This document shows, piece after piece, positions 62,043 to 64,000 of a DNA stretch of 64,000 nucleotides. The stretch comes from Spirochaetaceae bacterium (GTDB taxonomy: Bacteria > Spirochaetota > Spirochaetia > Treponematales > Breznakiellaceae): assembly GCA_031278215.1 (NCBI GenBank), contig JAITKV010000049.1:1-64000 (forward strand), given 5' to 3'. Both the position numbers and the translations under genes were made by a program. Each line of letters begins with the position of its first letter. The first letter of the stretch is position 1. The notes beneath the pieces were generated by a model. That model saw nothing but the letters and a program-made list of their open reading frames with translations, made no database searches and was not told the DNA's origin.

Positions 62043-62061
62043 TAAGCGTCTGTGGTATACT
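62033..62061 (+). promoter_or_regulatory. paaK promoter
   Basis: CTGACA (62033-62038), 17-bp spacer, TATACT (62056-62061). Leader of about 95 bases with a GGTTTCGGCAAAAACC hairpin, then AAGGAAGG before ATG 62162. Confidence 0.55.
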
Positions 62062-62161
62062 GGCAAATTAGTCTTGGAACAGCCTTTATGACTAGCGGTT
62101 TCGGCAAAAACCGGCTATACTCCTGGCAGCAACGGGTTTATGTTATCCTAAGGAAGGCGCC

Positions 62162-63463
62162 ATGATTTACAATATTGAATATGAATGTATGGAAGCCGGG
62201 GCCCGAAAGAAGCTTCAGCTTGCGAATCTTAAAAACCTGGTAGAAATACTGTACGACCGGGTACCCTTTTACCGGGAAAAAATGGCCGCCCTGGGCGTTA
62301 GCTCCAAGGACATCCACTCCCTGGAGGACATCGAAAGGCTTCCCTTTACCACCAAGGACGACCTGCGGGAACTGTATCCCCACGGCCTTCTGGCCTGTCC
62401 CAAAGACCGGATCGTGGAGGTCCACATGAGTTCCGGCACCACCGGCAAGCCCGTGGTGGACGAATATACCCAAAACGACATCAATATCTGGCGGGAATCC
62501 ATGGCCAGGACCATGGCCGCCGCGGGCTGTACCAGGGACGACATTGTCCAGAACTGTTACGGTTACGGCCTCTTTACCGGCGGTCCCGGGGCCCATTACG
62601 GCGCAATGGCCCTGGGGGCCGAAGTGCTCCCCATGTCGAGCGGCAATACCGCCCGGCAGCTTATGGTTATGCAGGATTTCGGCTCCACCATGCTTACCTG
62701 TACCCCCAGCTACGCCCTCTATATGGCCGAAGAAGCCGCGGAGGCGGGGGTGGACCTGCACAAGCTCCCCGTTTCCAGGGGCTGTTTCGGCGCCGAGCCC
62801 TGGAGCGAAAACATGCGAAAGGAAATCGAAGGCCGCTACGGAATGAAGGCCTACGACATTTACGGCCTTACGGAGATTATTGGCCCCGGGGTATCCTTTG
62901 AATGCGAAGCCCAGAACGGCCTCCACATTAACGAGGATCTGTTCTACCCCGAGATTATCGACCCCGAATCGGGAAAGATCCTGCCCAGGGGCGAAAAGGG
63001 AGAGCTGGTGTTTACCACCCTGACCAAGGAAGGGACCCCCCTGCTCAGGTTCAGGACCAGGGACATTACTTACTTTATGGACGAACCCTGCCCCTGCGGC
63101 CGGACCACGGTCCGGATGCACCGCCTCTTTGGCAGAACCGACGATATGCTGATCATCCGGGGGGTGAATGTCTTCCCCAGCCAGATCGAACACGCGCTTT
63201 TTGAAATCGAAGGCGCCGAGCCGGCCTATCTGATTGTGATTAACCGGGAGGCCACGCACCTTGACGAAGTGGAACTCCAGGTGGAGGTAAAAAAAGATCT
63301 TTTTAGCGACGAAACCAGGGGCCTTGAAGCGCTCCGGGCCAAAATCGAGAATGTAATGAAAAGCAAACTGCAGATAGCGGTAAAGGTTAAACTGGTGGAA
63401 CCCAAAACCATAGAACGCTCCATGGGCAAGGCAAAAAGGGTTATTGACAACAGAAAAATTTAG
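62162..63463 (+). CDS. paaK: Phenylacetate-CoA ligase family protein
   Basis: 433 residues of the ANL superfamily. Phosphate loop [16 protein letters not shown], then [15 protein letters not shown], the aromatic-acid pocket [16 protein letters not shown]-like segment ([12 protein letters not shown]) and the C-terminal [20 protein letters not shown] hinge. Activates an aryl- or arylacetic acid to its CoA thioester using ATP; in anaerobes it often serves amino-acid fermentation with indolepyruvate oxidoreductase, which is not seen here. Co-transcribed with the ACT protein 29 bp downstream. Confidence 0.93.
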   Translation: MIYNIEYECMEAGARKKLQLANLKNLVEILYDRVPFYREKMAALGVSSKDIHSLEDIERLPFTTKDDLRELYPHGLLACPKDRIVEVHMSSGTTGKPVVDEYTQNDINIWRESMARTMAAAGCTRDDIVQNCYGYGLFTGGPGAHYGAMALGAEVLPMSSGNTARQLMVMQDFGSTMLTCTPSYALYMAEEAAEAGVDLHKLPVSRGCFGAEPWSENMRKEIEGRYGMKAYDIYGLTEIIGPGVSFECEAQNGLHINEDLFYPEIIDPESGKILPRGEKGELVFTTLTKEGTPLLRFRTRDITYFMDEPCPCGRTTVRMHRLFGRTDDMLIIRGVNVFPSQIEHALFEIEGAEPAYLIVINREATHLDEVELQVEVKKDLFSDETRGLEALRAKIENVMKSKLQIAVKVKLVEPKTIERSMGKAKRVIDNRKI

Positions 63464-63492
63464 CGGACAAACACTTAGGGGGGACAGACAAT

Positions 63493-63909
63493 ATGGAAAT
63501 AAAACAAATTTCGGTTTTTCTTGAAAATAACGCCGGCCGCCTGGGAGAGGTAACCAGGGTCCTGGCCGATGCGGGGATTAACCTTAGAGCCATATCCATT
63601 GCCGACACCGCCGATTTCGGGATCCTCCGGCTTATTGTGAATAATTACGAAAAGGCGGTGATGGCCCTAAACGACGCAGGTTTTACTACCCGGATTACAA
63701 ATGTGGCGGCGGTGGAAATCGAGGATACCCCGGGAAGCCTGGCCAAGGTAATGGACCTGTTCCGCCGGTCGAATGTAAACATCGAGTACCTCTATGCATC
63801 CTTGGAGGGCAATGCCGGAAAAGCGGTGGTGATCTTTAAGCTGGAAAATCACAGCCAGGGATTAAAAATAATCGAAGAACACGGCCTTTCCATGGTTGAG
63901 ACGTTCTAA
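63493..63909 (+). CDS. Tandem ACT-domain protein
   Basis: 138 residues with two ACT domains (QISVFLENNAGRLGEVTRVLADAGINLRAISIADT and VEIEDTPGSLAKVMDLFRRSNVNIEYLYA). Such proteins bind amino acids and commonly follow paaK; this one likely senses an aromatic amino acid. Weak ribosome site. Its stop overlaps the glgA start by one base (TAATG). Confidence 0.9.
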   Translation: MEIKQISVFLENNAGRLGEVTRVLADAGINLRAISIADTADFGILRLIVNNYEKAVMALNDAGFTTRITNVAAVEIEDTPGSLAKVMDLFRRSNVNIEYLYASLEGNAGKAVVIFKLENHSQGLKIIEEHGLSMVETF

Positions 63910-64000
63910 TGGCCCCTTCGACGTCCCGGTTAAAAATCTTAATGTGTACCAGCGAGGCGGTGCCCTACGCGAAGACCGGGGGCCTGGCCGACGCGGTTTC
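63909..64000 (+). CDS. glgA: Glycogen synthase, 5' end (runs off window)
   Basis: Thirty codons visible: MAPSTSRLKILMCTSEAVPY then AKTGGLADAV, the KTGGLADV ADP-glucose-binding motif of GlgA. It would use ADP-glucose from GlgC (55932-57203). Translationally coupled to the ACT gene. Confidence 0.88.
   Translation, partial: MAPSTSRLKILMCTSEAVPYAKTGGLADAV

Noticed and set aside
62062-62161. Riboswitch in the paaK leader
   Set aside because: Only one short hairpin is visible and no known aptamer core could be matched by eye.

Overview
The window reads as a chromosome segment of a spirochaete of the Treponema lineage, probably a free-living or gut-associated relative with a moderately high GC content by eye. 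I cannot name the species. The pointers are a BpuR/PUR-alpha-type protein, PEGA-domain and TPR lipoproteins, many two-component/HPt/HD-GYP signalling proteins, and a short ParC-type topoisomerase subunit. No CRISPR array, tRNA or rRNA was seen; the only RNA gene found is tmRNA (ssrA).

Layout. 1-1.9 kb: 5' part of a PLD/SNF2-type helicase running off the left edge, plus an IS256 transposase remnant. 1.9-8 kb: nifS-nifU iron-sulfur assembly, then divergently a phosphohexomutase, a PUR-domain protein, a HbpS/GlcG-like protein and a phosphofructokinase. 8.3-11.6 kb: ECF vitamin transporter (UPF0397 S component, fused double ATPase, EcfT). 11.8-19.3 kb: argG-argH, an MCE/Mla-type lipid transport operon with a TPR lipoprotein, and argD. 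19.4-27.1 kb: DUF3298 protein, adenylate cyclase, ParC with a coiled-coil membrane protein, GntR regulator and slipin. 27.2-37.4 kb: pyruvate:ferredoxin oxidoreductase, a glycosyltransferase, then a signalling series FIST - hybrid kinase - HPt - REC/HD-GYP. 37.5-42.9 kb: tmRNA, an unknown protein, a chemoreceptor-like protein with 12-residue repeats, dCMP deaminase, a PfkB sugar kinase and a CYTH protein. 42.9-44.4 kb: a small accessory patch (radical-SAM fragment, WYL regulator). 44.4-53 kb: Cas2-like protein, prfB (with +1 frameshift), PEGA protein, FtsY, exported protein, Lol-type lipoprotein export system. 53-64 kb: ClpC, GlgC, a DUF1998 helicase, a hybrid kinase, PaaK-ACT and the start of glgA.

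How the genes work together. Central metabolism is fermentative: phosphofructokinase, PFOR, PaaK-type ligase, glycogen synthesis by GlgC/GlgA. Fe-S supply by NifS/NifU would serve PFOR. Arginine synthesis is in three genes near each other. Envelope lipid and lipoprotein traffic is covered by the MCE and Lol systems. Two paralogous hybrid kinases could feed the one free-standing HPt protein and the HD-GYP phosphodiesterase.

Two non-coding themes stand out. (1) A dispersed element of about 140 bp with AGGAARCGCTGATT inverted ends and two internal hairpins occurs in whole or in part at five places. One end carries an outward promoter (CTGACA-17-TATAAA), and diverged copies appear to supply the promoters of the Cas2-like/prfB operon and of a hybrid kinase. 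(2) At least ten genes have a promoter whose -10 box ends only 5-8 bases before the start codon and have no Shine-Dalgarno site, so they should be leaderless. In-frame short tandem repeats also expand several proteins (ClpC, LolC-like, chemoreceptor-like, phosphohexomutase).
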